A DNA stretch of 64,000 nt from JAMXLG01 sp963765935 (GTDB taxonomy: Bacteria; Vulcanimicrobiota; Vulcanimicrobiia; Vulcanimicrobiales; Vulcanimicrobiaceae). The translations under genes were made by a program, and so were the position numbers. Of the stretch, positions 25,366 through 34,148 are shown one piece after another. The DNA is taken from assembly GCA_963765935.1 (NCBI GenBank), contig CAVXXX010000001.1, positions 124,001-188,000 on the forward strand, written 5' to 3'. The notes under the pieces are model-generated. The model was not told the origin of the DNA. It saw only the letters and a list, made by a program, of their open reading frames with translations, and made no database searches. Positions within the stretch are counted from its first letter, which is position 1. Each line of letters opens with the position of its first letter.

Positions 25366-26827
25366 AATAGGCTCTCACCGTGGCGGGTTCGTTACATGCG
25401 ACGCAGCGCGCGCCCGGCTCATCGAGGGGACGCGTGTTGCGCGTCGTCGCGCCGGTTTCGGCTTTCACGTGCGCCTCGCAGTCCGCACGGCCGCACCAGG
25501 CAATATCAAGCATGCCGGCGCGCGACTTCGCGAGTTCGTAGAATTCGGCGCGATCGCTGACGCGGAACGTGTGCTCGTCGAGGAATTGCTTGGCTTGCTC
25601 GTAGAGCGACGCTTGGATATCTTCAAGCAGCGCGCGCAAATGCTGCGCGAGCTGATCGATCGGCACCGTCTGCTTTTGCTCGGGATCGTTCTTCGCGCGA
25701 TCGCGGCGAACGAGAACGACGGTTCCGCCATCGAGATCGCGCGGACCGATTTCGATTCGCACCGGAACGCCGCGTACGTCCCACTCGGCGTACTTCCATC
25801 CGGGCTGCTGATCGCGATCGTCGACTTTCACGCGGAATCCGCCCTTGCGCAACGCCGCTGCTGCATCGTGCGAGGCTTTGACTGCGCGGTCGTCGCCGGA
25901 ACGTACGATCGGCACGAACACGGCTTCGAGCGGCGCCATTTTCGGCGGAATGCGCAGGCCGCGATCGTCACCGTGCGCCATGATCATGGCGCCGAGCATC
26001 CGCCACGACATGCCCCACGACGTCGTGTAGGCATATTTGATTTGCTGGTCGGCGTCTACGAACTTGATATCGTACGCCTTCGCAAAATTCTGTCCGAGAT
26101 CGTGCGACGTCGCCGACTGCAGTGCTTTGCCGTCGGGCATCAACGCTTCGATCGAGAACGTTTCCACCGCGCCGGGAAAACGCTCGCTCGCGCTCTTGAT
26201 GCCGGCGTAGACCGGCACCGCGGCGATGTTCGCCGCAAAGTCACGGTAGACGTCGAGCATGCGCAGCGTCTCTTCGCGGGCTTCTTGCGCGCTTGCGTGC
26301 GCGGTGTGGCCCTCTTGCCAGAGAAACTCCATCGTGCGCAAGAACGGACGCGTCGCCTTCTCCCAACGCAGCACGTTGGCCCATTGATTGATCAGAATCG
26401 GCAGGTCGCGATACGACTCCACCCACTGCGCGTACATCACGCCGATGATCACTTCCGAGGTGGGACGGATCGCGAGACGCTCCGTCAGCTCTTCTTGTCC
26501 GCCGTGCGTGACCCAGGCGACTTCCGGCGCGAAGCCTTCGACATGCTCGGCTTCCTTGAGTAAGAGCGACTCGGGAATCAGCAGCGGAAAGTACGCGTTC
26601 TCGTGTCCCGTTTCCTTAAATGCGGCGTCCAGATGCTTCTGGAGGTTTTCCCAAAGCCCGTAGCCGTAGGGACGTAAGACGACGCAACCGCGCACGGGCG
26701 AATAGGAAGCGAGTTCCGCCTTCAGGCAGACCGCCGTGTACCATGCGGAAAGGTCGGCGGCCTTCCGAGGGATCTCCTTGACGTCCTTGGCCAAGGTCGG
26801 GACCGGGACTTCGGTAGCGTCGGACAT
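25349..26827 (-). CDS. proS: Prolyl-tRNA synthetase (archaeal/eukaryotic-type)
   Basis: Class II aminoacyl-tRNA synthetase charging tRNA-Pro, 492 residues. Motif 2 region (RWEKATRPFLRTMEFLWQEGHTAHAS) and the SATSHDLGQNFAKAY motif 3 side are clear. The C-terminal zinc-like domain has four Cys (AWCGRADCEAHV and RCVACNEPA), which together with the lack of an editing insertion marks the archaeal-type ProRS. The ATG at 26827 was chosen because everything upstream in the frame is antisense to the adenosyltransferase gene and lacks family sequence. Divergent from that gene with about 80 bp between starts. Confidence 0.95.
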   Translation of the reverse strand: MSDATEVPVPTLAKDVKEIPRKAADLSAWYTAVCLKAELASYSPVRGCVVLRPYGYGLWENLQKHLDAAFKETGHENAYFPLLIPESLLLKEAEHVEGFAPEVAWVTHGGQEELTERLAIRPTSEVIIGVMYAQWVESYRDLPILINQWANVLRWEKATRPFLRTMEFLWQEGHTAHASAQEAREETLRMLDVYRDFAANIAAVPVYAGIKSASERFPGAVETFSIEALMPDGKALQSATSHDLGQNFAKAYDIKFVDADQQIKYAYTTSWGMSWRMLGAMIMAHGDDRGLRIPPKMAPLEAVFVPIVRSGDDRAVKASHDAAAALRKGGFRVKVDDRDQQPGWKYAEWDVRGVPVRIEIGPRDLDGGTVVLVRRDRAKNDPEQKQTVPIDQLAQHLRALLEDIQASLYEQAKQFLDEHTFRVSDRAEFYELAKSRAGMLDIAWCGRADCEAHVKAETGATTRNTRPLDEPGARCVACNEPATVRAYFAQSY

Positions 26828-26908
26828 GACCGGCCCCGCTTCGGCCCGCGCGCGAATAGGGCCTTGTGGCGGGACCCTTGCAGCGCCGCGCGTAAGAGCG
26901 CGCTCGCT

Positions 26909-27508
26909 ATGCCCAAACTCACCCGCATCTACACGCGCACCGGCGATCAGGGAATGACCGGACTCGTCGGCGGCCAACGCGTGAAAAAGAACGCGCTGCG
27001 CATCGAAGGGTACGGCACGATCGATGAAGCCTCGAGCGCGATCGGCCTCGCGCGTAGTGCCATGCGCCCGTTCTTGGAGACGACGCCGCGCGCGGCGCGT
27101 CTGGACGCGTGGCTCGCATGGACGCAAGATGCGCTCTTCAACTTGGGCAGTGACCTCGCGACGCTCGCGAAAGACCGGTGGGAGGGCATGCCGCTCATCA
27201 CGCAGGGCGACGTCGACGCGCTCGAACGCGCGATCGACGAAGCGCAACGCGATCTTCCGCCACTCGACAATTTCATTCACCCCGGCGGATCGATGGCCGG
27301 TGCGTTCCTTCATCTCGCGCGCACGATCTGCCGTCGCGCGGAACGCTTGCTCGTGACACTGCGCGACGAAGACGGCGACATTTCCGCCGAAGCGCTGCGT
27401 TACGTGAATCGTCTCTCCGACGCGCTCTTCGTATGGTCGCGCTGGATCAGTGCGGCGCTCGATGAGCCCGAATATCTTTGGAACCCGGCCACGAAGCCTC
27501 CGGAATAG
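26909..27508 (+). CDS. Cob(I)yrinic acid a,c-diamide adenosyltransferase (PduO type)
   Basis: ATP:cob(I)alamin adenosyltransferase of the PduO/MMAB family, 199 residues, which makes adenosylcobalamin. The ATP-binding start IYTRTGDQGMTGLVGGQ, GTIDEASSAIGLAR, and the IHPGGSMAGAFLHLARTICRRAER helix are diagnostic; the last includes the conserved Arg pair. The ATG at 26909 was chosen for the standard PKLTRIYTRTGD start. The following TonB-dependent receptor gene starts two bases after its stop, so the two are one transcript. Confidence 0.93.
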   Translation: MPKLTRIYTRTGDQGMTGLVGGQRVKKNALRIEGYGTIDEASSAIGLARSAMRPFLETTPRAARLDAWLAWTQDALFNLGSDLATLAKDRWEGMPLITQGDVDALERAIDEAQRDLPPLDNFIHPGGSMAGAFLHLARTICRRAERLLVTLRDEDGDISAEALRYVNRLSDALFVWSRWISAALDEPEYLWNPATKPPE

Positions 27509-27510
27509 AA

Positions 27511-30180
27511 ATGCGCCAGTTTTTAGCAATCGCGCTAGCGTGCGCGATCGCATTTTCGTGCGCTGGTGCTGCGTGTGCGGCGTCCTTCGTTTCAGGCGTG
27601 GTGCTCGATGCTGCAAATGGGATCGGGATTGCGGGCGCGCGCGTTCGTGTAGTCGAGACCGGCGTTACCTCCGTAACGGACGCGACGGGACATTTTCGCT
27701 TCGATGTGCGCAGCCCGGCGTGGTATCACATCGCCGTCGAACGCACGGGATATCAGCCGGCGCTTTCACCGCGAGTCGAGCTCGGGCAGTCGCCGCAAAC
27801 CGTCACGCTCGAGCTGCATCGTGCGACCGCGCAATTACGCACGATCGCGATTACCTCAACGTCGCGCGCGCAGAGTTTGTTGCAAGCCAGCACCTATACC
27901 GCCACGCTGAACGGTGAAGCGTTGGTGCGTGCAGGCTTAGTGCGCGCGGCGGATTCGTTGCGCCAGCTGCCGGGCGTCAACAACGGCATTACCGGCGACA
28001 CCGGCGCGCTCGGTGACGACGTGAATCTCAGCATTCGCGGAATCGGAACGGCAGAAACCGTGGCAGCAATCGACGGGCATCCGATCGGCTACGGCATCAA
28101 AGGCGGATACAATTATCAGCTTTCGCCCGCCTTTCCGTATCGCAACATCGCCGTGCTCTACGGTTCGGGCGGCAGCGATATTCTCGGAATCAATGCGATC
28201 GGCGGCGTGATTAACTTTTCGACGCTCGATGCGACGCCGGAACAGCATGTCGCGGCGACGCAAGGCTACGGCACGTTCGAACACCTCGCATCGAACGTCA
28301 GTACAACGGGGACGTCGGGTAAGGCCGGGTATGCGCTCTCATACGGTACGAGCGGCCTCGACGGTCCGTTTCGTGATGCGACATTTTATCAGCCGGGTGC
28401 CTCCTCCGATGTTTCGGCGCCGCCCGGAACCGCGCCGTATCAGCGCGCGATATATACCGACGATTCCGCGGTTACGTCGCGCGCCGGACTTCTGAAACTC
28501 CACTTCGATCTGAGTGCGGCAACATCGCTTTCCTTCACCGGCGTGACGCAATCGTATTGGGAGAATAAAACCGGCAACGGTGACGGAGACTATCTTCCGT
28601 ATGAAACGGCGCTCGCGCGCGGGAATGCGCTGCTCGCGGTGAACGGCTCCGCGGGATGCGCGCCCGGTCAATTCAAAACCGGCAATCAGTATCCGGTCGA
28701 CGGGCAGCTACCGGGATGCCAAACGCCTTCGCAGTTTGCAACGCTCAACGGCGGCTGGCAAGGCGCCGGACCGGCATGGCATGCATTCAATCTCTGGTAC
28801 GACGAGGCAGATGCGCGTCAGAGAATCGGACCAGGAACGTTGCACGTCGATGCGTTCACGACGCGCTATGACGACGATCAGTTCCGCTATAACCTTCCCT
28901 ACCGGAAAACGCCGGGCGACACGCAAAAGACGACGTTTAATAGTGTGACGTCGGGCGGCTCGTTGGTCTCTTACGACATCGAAAACGCCAACAACGATGT
29001 CGAGACCGGGTTGAATTATCTCAATAACGCGTATGTCTATCGGACGATCAAAGCGACCAGCACCGCGGAGTCCGATCCGTTTGCGACCGAATCGTCATAT
29101 TTCCTACGCGACGTCTACCATGCGGAACGCTCGCCGCTGACCGTGTTCGGGAATCTTTGGTTCAAGCACGCAACCCTGACCAACTCTTCGTACGTCGACG
29201 CGCGCGTATCCGCGCTCGATCGGTTTGGTCCACACGACGCCGTGCGCGTTGCCTACGGCGCCACAACGACGGAGCCGACCGCCGATGAGTTCAAGCAGCC
29301 CTTTAGTCCGGGAGCGCTGGCGGACGGCACCCTTCAAGGCGCAGGCGGCGGACAAACGTACGTCTGCGGCGGGCTCAACGCGATTGGAACCGGTGCTCCG
29401 CAGCTGGAGACATCGCTCGTGCCCGAGCGCGGCGTCGATTACGAAGCCGCGTACGCACATGGTTGGAAAAACGATTCGACGATAACGGCGCAGCTCTATA
29501 ACGTCAACGTGTTCAACAAACTGTTCCCGACCATCGTACCGCTCTCGCAGACGGGCACGGCGTTCCTTCCGCAGGACGCGATCGCGAATGCCACGGCCGC
29601 ATTGAATGGCGTGTGCGGCGCCGGAAACTACCAACTCGGAGTGACGCAAACGCTCAATGTCGGCACGCTTCGAGCACGAGGCGCCGACATTTCCGGCCGC
29701 TGGCGCTTTACATCGCGGCTCTTCGCCGATTACGACTGGGCCGTTACATCGACGTCGCTGGTGAATTCACCGCCGGGATTACTCGCGTCGAACCTCACGT
29801 ACATTCCGGGTGCGCAGTTGCCGCGCGTTCCTCTCCACACCTTCGATGGATCCCTCGACGCGACCGCTGCAGCCAACCTCGACGTTCGCTACACACTTCA
29901 CACCGTCTCGGCGAACAACACGAAGGCACTGCCCGCGTATAACTACAGCGACGTGCTTCTCACGTATACCCCGCGCGGTCATGGAACGTTTACGTGTTTT
30001 ATTGCCAACGTTTTCAATCAATATGCGAATATCGCAGGCTTGATCGGGATGGGTGTCCCGCTCCCCCTCAATACCTACGCGAATGCAGCGAGCTACGCGC
30101 CGCTCATCGGAACCTCAGCAACGGAACAATACGGCCTACCCTACCGCCAAATCTACTTCAGCTACCAACTCCATTTGTAG
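27511..30180 (+). CDS. TonB-dependent receptor with carboxypeptidase-like regulatory domain
   Basis: Outer-membrane receptor of 889 residues. Signal peptide (LAIALACAIAFSCAGAACAA), then a CarboxypepD_reg-like beta domain (GVVLDAANGIGIAGARVRVV) of about 85 residues, then the plug (LRQLPGVNNGI, LSIRGIGTAETVAAIDG) and a long beta-barrel ending in an aromatic-rich YFSYQLHL. TonB-powered import of a large ligand, such as a siderophore or cobalamin, is the general role. Its position two bases after the cobalamin adenosyltransferase suggests a B12-type ligand. No TonB box is evident. Confidence 0.87.
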   Translation: MRQFLAIALACAIAFSCAGAACAASFVSGVVLDAANGIGIAGARVRVVETGVTSVTDATGHFRFDVRSPAWYHIAVERTGYQPALSPRVELGQSPQTVTLELHRATAQLRTIAITSTSRAQSLLQASTYTATLNGEALVRAGLVRAADSLRQLPGVNNGITGDTGALGDDVNLSIRGIGTAETVAAIDGHPIGYGIKGGYNYQLSPAFPYRNIAVLYGSGGSDILGINAIGGVINFSTLDATPEQHVAATQGYGTFEHLASNVSTTGTSGKAGYALSYGTSGLDGPFRDATFYQPGASSDVSAPPGTAPYQRAIYTDDSAVTSRAGLLKLHFDLSAATSLSFTGVTQSYWENKTGNGDGDYLPYETALARGNALLAVNGSAGCAPGQFKTGNQYPVDGQLPGCQTPSQFATLNGGWQGAGPAWHAFNLWYDEADARQRIGPGTLHVDAFTTRYDDDQFRYNLPYRKTPGDTQKTTFNSVTSGGSLVSYDIENANNDVETGLNYLNNAYVYRTIKATSTAESDPFATESSYFLRDVYHAERSPLTVFGNLWFKHATLTNSSYVDARVSALDRFGPHDAVRVAYGATTTEPTADEFKQPFSPGALADGTLQGAGGGQTYVCGGLNAIGTGAPQLETSLVPERGVDYEAAYAHGWKNDSTITAQLYNVNVFNKLFPTIVPLSQTGTAFLPQDAIANATAALNGVCGAGNYQLGVTQTLNVGTLRARGADISGRWRFTSRLFADYDWAVTSTSLVNSPPGLLASNLTYIPGAQLPRVPLHTFDGSLDATAAANLDVRYTLHTVSANNTKALPAYNYSDVLLTYTPRGHGTFTCFIANVFNQYANIAGLIGMGVPLPLNTYANAASYAPLIGTSATEQYGLPYRQIYFSYQLHL

Positions 30181-30188
30181 CCCCCGCC

Positions 30189-30270
30189 GTGTCATCCTCA
30201 GCGCAGCGCAGTCGAAGGATCGCCACGAACAATTCTCTTGAGACGATCCTTCGACAAGCTCAGGATGACA
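30189..30270. repeat. Paired palindromic intergenic repeat, copy 1
   Basis: Two inverted arms of about 27-34 bases: the left opens GTGTCATCCTCAGCGCAGC and ends in GAAGGATCG, the right (30244-30270) is CGATCCTTCGAC...CAGGATGACA. They can fold on each other around a 21-base spacer. The same arm sequences occur again at 32407-32510. It fills the gap between the convergent TonB receptor and NUDIX genes. This resembles REP-like elements that are common between convergent genes and may help end transcription from both sides. Confidence 0.8.
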
Positions 30271-30291
30271 ACGTGGGACTAACAATGGAAA

Positions 30292-30825
30292 TCATCGCAT
30301 CCTCGTGAGCCGGTAGCGAAGCATTGCGGCGAGCGTCACTGCGTCGTCGATGCGGCCGTCGAGTGCCGCGTGGTAGGCGTCCTCGATCGGTATTCGCACG
30401 AGTCGAATGTCCTCAACGTGCTCTTGCTCCGTTGCGACACGGGTCAACCTCGATGCAAGGAAGAGTTCTACGGGCGCGTCCATGATCGACGGAATTTCGT
30501 ATGTGCGGCCAAGCGGCGTCCAATCAGACGCCTCCAGTCCCAATTCTTCCCGCAGTTCGCGCTTGGCGCAATCGAATGCCGTTTCTCCTTCGCCGGCACC
30601 GCCTTTCACGATCTCCATGAAACGTGAACGCGCGCCGAAGCGGGGTTGCGAGGCGAGGATAAAGCTGTCGTCCTCGACGACGAGCACGGCACTCGCGCGC
30701 CCGCTGACCACGAGCAAATGTTCACCGGGTGCACCGGTGGGATGGACGATCTCGTGTACTTCGACCGCAAGCCACGGATTGCGGTACACCTCGCGCTTGG
30801 AAATGCGCTGATAGGGATCGCTCAC
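30292..30825 (-). CDS. NUDIX hydrolase (ADP-ribose pyrophosphatase-like)
   Basis: A 177-residue NUDIX protein. The full box (GGAGEGE, seven residues, RELREELGL) is present at about residues 74-96, and a Pro follows near GRTYEIPSIMDAP, typical of ADP-ribose pyrophosphatases. These enzymes cleave ADP-ribose or sugar nucleotides to remove waste nucleotides. It is divergent from the amino-acid permease with about 53 bp between starts and convergent with the TonB receptor, with a palindromic repeat between. Precise substrate not known. Confidence 0.9.
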   Translation of the reverse strand: MSDPYQRISKREVYRNPWLAVEVHEIVHPTGAPGEHLLVVSGRASAVLVVEDDSFILASQPRFGARSRFMEIVKGGAGEGETAFDCAKRELREELGLEASDWTPLGRTYEIPSIMDAPVELFLASRLTRVATEQEHVEDIRLVRIPIEDAYHAALDGRIDDAVTLAAMLRYRLTRMR

Positions 30826-30878
30826 AGGAAGAACCTTTCCGGAGGGACGGGCGAGGCTTCCTTGCGAACCTGCGCGGA

Positions 30879-32399
30879 ATGTCCTTTGTGTCCCAGCTCT
30901 TCGCGACGACCAACGTCGATAAACTTCGCGCGCTCGGAGCGCAGAAAATCCTCAAACGCGCGCTCACGGCGAAGGATCTCGTTGCAATCGGGCTAGGCAC
31001 GATGATCGGCGGCGGAATTTTCACGACGATCGGTACCGGCGTCAAAGGCGCGGGCCCAGCCGTCATCGTTTCATATCTGCTCGCCGGGCTAACGTCGTTC
31101 TTCGCGGCACTGTGCTATGCGGAACTCGGATCGATGGTTCCGGTGGCCGGCAGCGCGTACACCTACGCATATGCGACGCTTGGGAAGCTCTTCGCGTGGA
31201 TCATCGGCTTCGCGCTCATCTTTGAATACGGCATTAGCGCCGCGCCGGTCGCTCAGCAATTTTCCGCCGCGATTCAAGACGTGCTCAAGACGATCGGAAT
31301 CGCGCTCCCCAACTGGGCGCAGCAATCGAATCTGATCGTCCACGGGGCGTGGTGGCAGATCTGGACCTGGGACTTCACCCACTCGCAGTACGACATCGTG
31401 GGTGCGCTTTTCGTTATCGGTCTCTCCCTCATTCTGTCGGTCGGCATTCGCGAATCGGCGACGACGAACAACATCTTCGTCGTACTGAAGATCGGCGCGC
31501 TGATCGTCTTCGTCGTCGCCGGCGTCTGGTTGTTCCATGCCGATCATTTCGCGCAATTCGCACCCCACGGCTGGGGTCAATTGCGGCTTTTCGGCGGAAC
31601 GCTGGAATCGGCGCAACCGTACGGCATCATCCCGATCTCTGCGTTCGTCTTCTTCAGTTACATCGGGTTTGATACAGCAACGACGACGGCTGAGGAGTGC
31701 AAGAATCCGCAATTCGACGTGCCGGTGGGTGTCATCGGTGCGCTTGCGATCGGAACGTTGATCTATTGCGCAACGGCGATCATCCTAATCGGTGCATTGC
31801 CTTGGAACCAAGTGCCGCTTAAGGATCCGTTGGTCTACGCGCTTGCGCCGCTGCATCAGGCATGGCTGACATGGATTATCACGATTGGCGTGCTGGCCGG
31901 CACGACAAGCGTCGCGCTCGCTTCACTGCTGGGCCAGACGCGTATCTTCTACGTGATGGCTCGCGACAAAATGCTTCCGGATGCCGTCGCATACGTAAAT
32001 CCGCGCTTCAAGACGCCGGTGCGCACGACGATGTTGACCGGCGTTGCGGTCGCAGTCCTCACACTGATCGTTCCGCTTAACGAACTGCTCAATCTGGTGA
32101 ACATCGGCACGTTGATCGCGTTTACGGTCGTATGCGGCGGCGTCATCTACTTGCGCAAACACCGCCCGGACATTCAGCGCTCGTTTCGCGTACCGTTCGT
32201 GCCGGTGTTCCCCATCCTCGGTATCGCGTGCTCGCTTTTTCTTGCCGTCTTCGGCCTCTCGCGCACGACATGGTCGTGGTTCGCCGGCGCGTTGGTTGTC
32301 GGATTGGTCTTCTTCTTCAGCTACGGCTTCCGCAAATCGGACCCTGATAAAGTCGAACCGGTCGTAGAACCTGAGGCCATCGCCGAACAGTACGTGTAA
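30879..32399 (+). CDS. Amino-acid permease (APC superfamily, cationic-amino-acid-transporter like)
   Basis: Secondary transporter of about 506 residues with some 12-14 hydrophobic segments. The first helix motif GLGTMIGGGIFTTIGTG, the FSYIGFDTATTTAEECKNP segment in helix 6-7 and the LASLLGQTRIFYVMARDKMLP loop are hallmarks of the CAT subfamily (YfnA/YhdG-like). The ATG at 30879 removes an upstream extension that runs antisense to the NUDIX gene. Substrate is probably a basic or branched amino acid, not decided here. A REP-like repeat with a terminator hairpin follows. Confidence 0.9.
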   Translation: MSFVSQLFATTNVDKLRALGAQKILKRALTAKDLVAIGLGTMIGGGIFTTIGTGVKGAGPAVIVSYLLAGLTSFFAALCYAELGSMVPVAGSAYTYAYATLGKLFAWIIGFALIFEYGISAAPVAQQFSAAIQDVLKTIGIALPNWAQQSNLIVHGAWWQIWTWDFTHSQYDIVGALFVIGLSLILSVGIRESATTNNIFVVLKIGALIVFVVAGVWLFHADHFAQFAPHGWGQLRLFGGTLESAQPYGIIPISAFVFFSYIGFDTATTTAEECKNPQFDVPVGVIGALAIGTLIYCATAIILIGALPWNQVPLKDPLVYALAPLHQAWLTWIITIGVLAGTTSVALASLLGQTRIFYVMARDKMLPDAVAYVNPRFKTPVRTTMLTGVAVAVLTLIVPLNELLNLVNIGTLIAFTVVCGGVIYLRKHRPDIQRSFRVPFVPVFPILGIACSLFLAVFGLSRTTWSWFAGALVVGLVFFFSYGFRKSDPDKVEPVVEPEAIAEQYV

Positions 32400-32406
32400 C
32401 CGGACC

Positions 32407-32510
32407 GTGTCATCCTGAGCTTGTCGAAGGATTGTTACGAATAAAGAGCCCGACGGAATTTCGTCGGGCTTTTGAATTGGGGCGATCCTTCGACAGGCTC
32501 AGGATGACAC
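32407..32510. repeat. Paired palindromic intergenic repeat, copy 2
   Basis: Left arm 32407-32432 (GTGTCATCCTGAGCTTGTCG + AAGGAT) and right arm 32483-32510 are near-perfect inverted copies, with one mismatch. The sequence is almost the same as in the 30189-30270 copy. A terminator hairpin lies between the arms. The element sits between the convergent permease and copper amine oxidase-domain genes. Confidence 0.85.
32447..32473 (+). terminator. Intrinsic terminator between convergent genes
   Basis: Perfect 9-bp stem AGCCCGACG / CGTCGGGCT with a six-base loop, followed by TTTTG on the plus strand; the minus-strand side ends in CTTTAT. It terminates the amino-acid permease transcript and may work in both directions, since the minus-strand gene at 32526 ends 50 bases away. 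It is nested between the arms of the paired repeat. Confidence 0.85.
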
Positions 32511-32525
32511 GAGGGGGGCTGGTGA

Positions 32526-32999
32526 CTACTGTGTGTCGGGCGGTGCGGGAGTAGCGGCGGCACCGACGCCGCCGGAGAGAATTTCGACGCGGGCGGTGCG
32601 TGAGTCGTAGCTCGCGGCGACGCCGAAGGCGTCGGAAATCGGTTTGAGGCCGATCATCACCCGGCCGCGGACGCGGAATGGCGCGTGATGCATCGTGAAC
32701 GGCATGCCGTTGATCGTTGCTTTATCGCTGCCGAGTTGCAAGCGCAGCGACTGTGTGCCGCGCACGACGAAAATCTTGTCGCCGTCGACGATCGTTTGCG
32801 CACCGAGCGCATCGGCGACCGAGCGCAGCGGAACGTAGACGCGTTGGGCGGAGGTCGTTACGGGCGGGACGTCGCTCTGCACGCGCTGTCCATCAACGAG
32901 CATTTCGACGGGACGTGAGAGCGTGAGAATTCCGCTACATACCGTGGCGACAACGGCCGTGAGAACCAATGTTTGCGGGCGGGGCCAACGGTATTGCAT
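32526..32999 (-). CDS. Copper amine oxidase N-terminal-like domain protein
   Basis: Secreted protein of 157 residues: hydrophobic N-terminal segment (TLVLTAVVATVCSGILTLS), then a two-repeat stalk domain (VDGQRVQSDVPPVTTS... RVYVPLRSVADALGA; INGMPFTMHHAPFRVRGRVM...LKPISDAFG), typical of Cu_amine_oxidN1 folds. This domain occurs in many Firmicute-like surface proteins and usually binds peptidoglycan or acts as a stalk; no oxidase is attached. It starts eight bases after ispG's stop and ends the large operon. Confidence 0.75.
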   Translation of the reverse strand: MQYRWPRPQTLVLTAVVATVCSGILTLSRPVEMLVDGQRVQSDVPPVTTSAQRVYVPLRSVADALGAQTIVDGDKIFVVRGTQSLRLQLGSDKATINGMPFTMHHAPFRVRGRVMIGLKPISDAFGVAASYDSRTARVEILSGGVGAAATPAPPDTQ

Positions 33000-33007
33000 T
33001 TTTACGC

Positions 33008-34147
33008 CTATGTTGAGCTTGCCGAAGCATGCTCGGGATATTTCTCCGCGATCACTTTTTCGATCTCTAAGCGCAGCATACCAAGAAGTTGATCTTCTGG
33101 ATATGTGCCGACTAGCTCACCGGCGCGATAGATCGCTCCTTTGCCTTTGCCGCCTGCAACGCCGACGTCCGCCATCTTCGACTCGCCGGGACCATTGACG
33201 ACGCAGCCCATGACCGCCACTTTCACCGGCGCCGTGTACTCTTTCGCGATGGCTTCGACGGCGCGTCCGAGTTCGAGAACGGAAATCTCAGCGCGTCCGC
33301 ACGACGGGCACGCCGTAATCTCGAATCCTTTTTCACGAAGACCGAGCGATTTCAGAATCGACCAGCAGACCGGAACTTCTTCAACCGGATCGGCCGCGAG
33401 TGAAACGCGGATCGTATCGCCGATGCCGTCAAAGAGCAGGATGCCGAGACCGATCGACGATTTGATCGTGCCGTCGCGCAGCAGTCCTGCCTCGGTGATA
33501 CCGAGATGCAGCGGATAGGGCGTGTTGCGTTCGCGAAGACGTTTGTCCATCAAGCGGTATGCTGCGACGGTCGTCGTCACATCGTGCGCCTTGAGCGAAA
33601 TTGCGATGTCGCGATGATCGTGTTCTTCGAGGAGTTCGACGTGACGCATCGCCGATTCGACCATGGCTTCGGCGGTGTGTCCGAGTGTTTTCTCGAGATC
33701 GGGCGCGAGCGAACCCATGTTCACGCCGACACGAATCGGAATCTCGCGCGCCTTCGCGGCGGTAACGACTTCCGCGACCTTCTTCGGATCGCGAATGTTG
33801 CCCGGATTTAAACGCAGCTTCGCAACGCCCGCTTCGATCGCGGCGAGCGCCATCTTGTGATCGAAGTGAATGTCCGCGACGATCGGCACCGGCGAGCGAT
33901 AGACAATCGCCGGCAATCCCGCCGCATCCGGCGGGTCTTTCACCGTCACGCGCACGACTTCGCAGCCTTCCATCGCGAGGCCGTAAACTTGCTCGAGCGT
34001 CTTGTCGGCGTCGGCCGTATCCGTCGTCGTCATGGATTGCACGACGACCGGATGATCGCCGCCGATCCACACGCTCTTTGCGTCGGCCTTCCCGGTCTTA
34101 TTTTGTAGGAAAATCGCGTTCGATTTACGGCGTAGCCGCAACGCCAC
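33008..34147 (-). CDS. ispG: 4-hydroxy-3-methylbut-2-enyl diphosphate synthase
   Basis: [4Fe-4S] enzyme of the MEP isoprenoid pathway that makes HMBPP. Cluster Cys are visible in TACPSCGRAE and in MGCVVNGPGE; the N-terminal barrel starts at VWIGGDHPVVVQSMTTTDTAD. Length 379. The GTG at 34147 begins one base after the rseP stop, so it is part of the operon; a longer frame to 34198 overlaps rseP with no family sequence. Downstream of dxr in the same operon, it supplies the isoprenoid precursor that UppS extends. Confidence 0.95.
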   Translation of the reverse strand: MALRLRRKSNAIFLQNKTGKADAKSVWIGGDHPVVVQSMTTTDTADADKTLEQVYGLAMEGCEVVRVTVKDPPDAAGLPAIVYRSPVPIVADIHFDHKMALAAIEAGVAKLRLNPGNIRDPKKVAEVVTAAKAREIPIRVGVNMGSLAPDLEKTLGHTAEAMVESAMRHVELLEEHDHRDIAISLKAHDVTTTVAAYRLMDKRLRERNTPYPLHLGITEAGLLRDGTIKSSIGLGILLFDGIGDTIRVSLAADPVEEVPVCWSILKSLGLREKGFEITACPSCGRAEISVLELGRAVEAIAKEYTAPVKVAVMGCVVNGPGESKMADVGVAGGKGKGAIYRAGELVGTYPEDQLLGMLRLEIEKVIAEKYPEHASASST

Positions 34148-34148
34148 T

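Noticed and set aside
26828..27616. Upstream extension of the proS frame to 27616
   Set aside because: Antisense to the cobalamin adenosyltransferase, with none of the ProRS sequence; ATG at 26827 gives the normal length.
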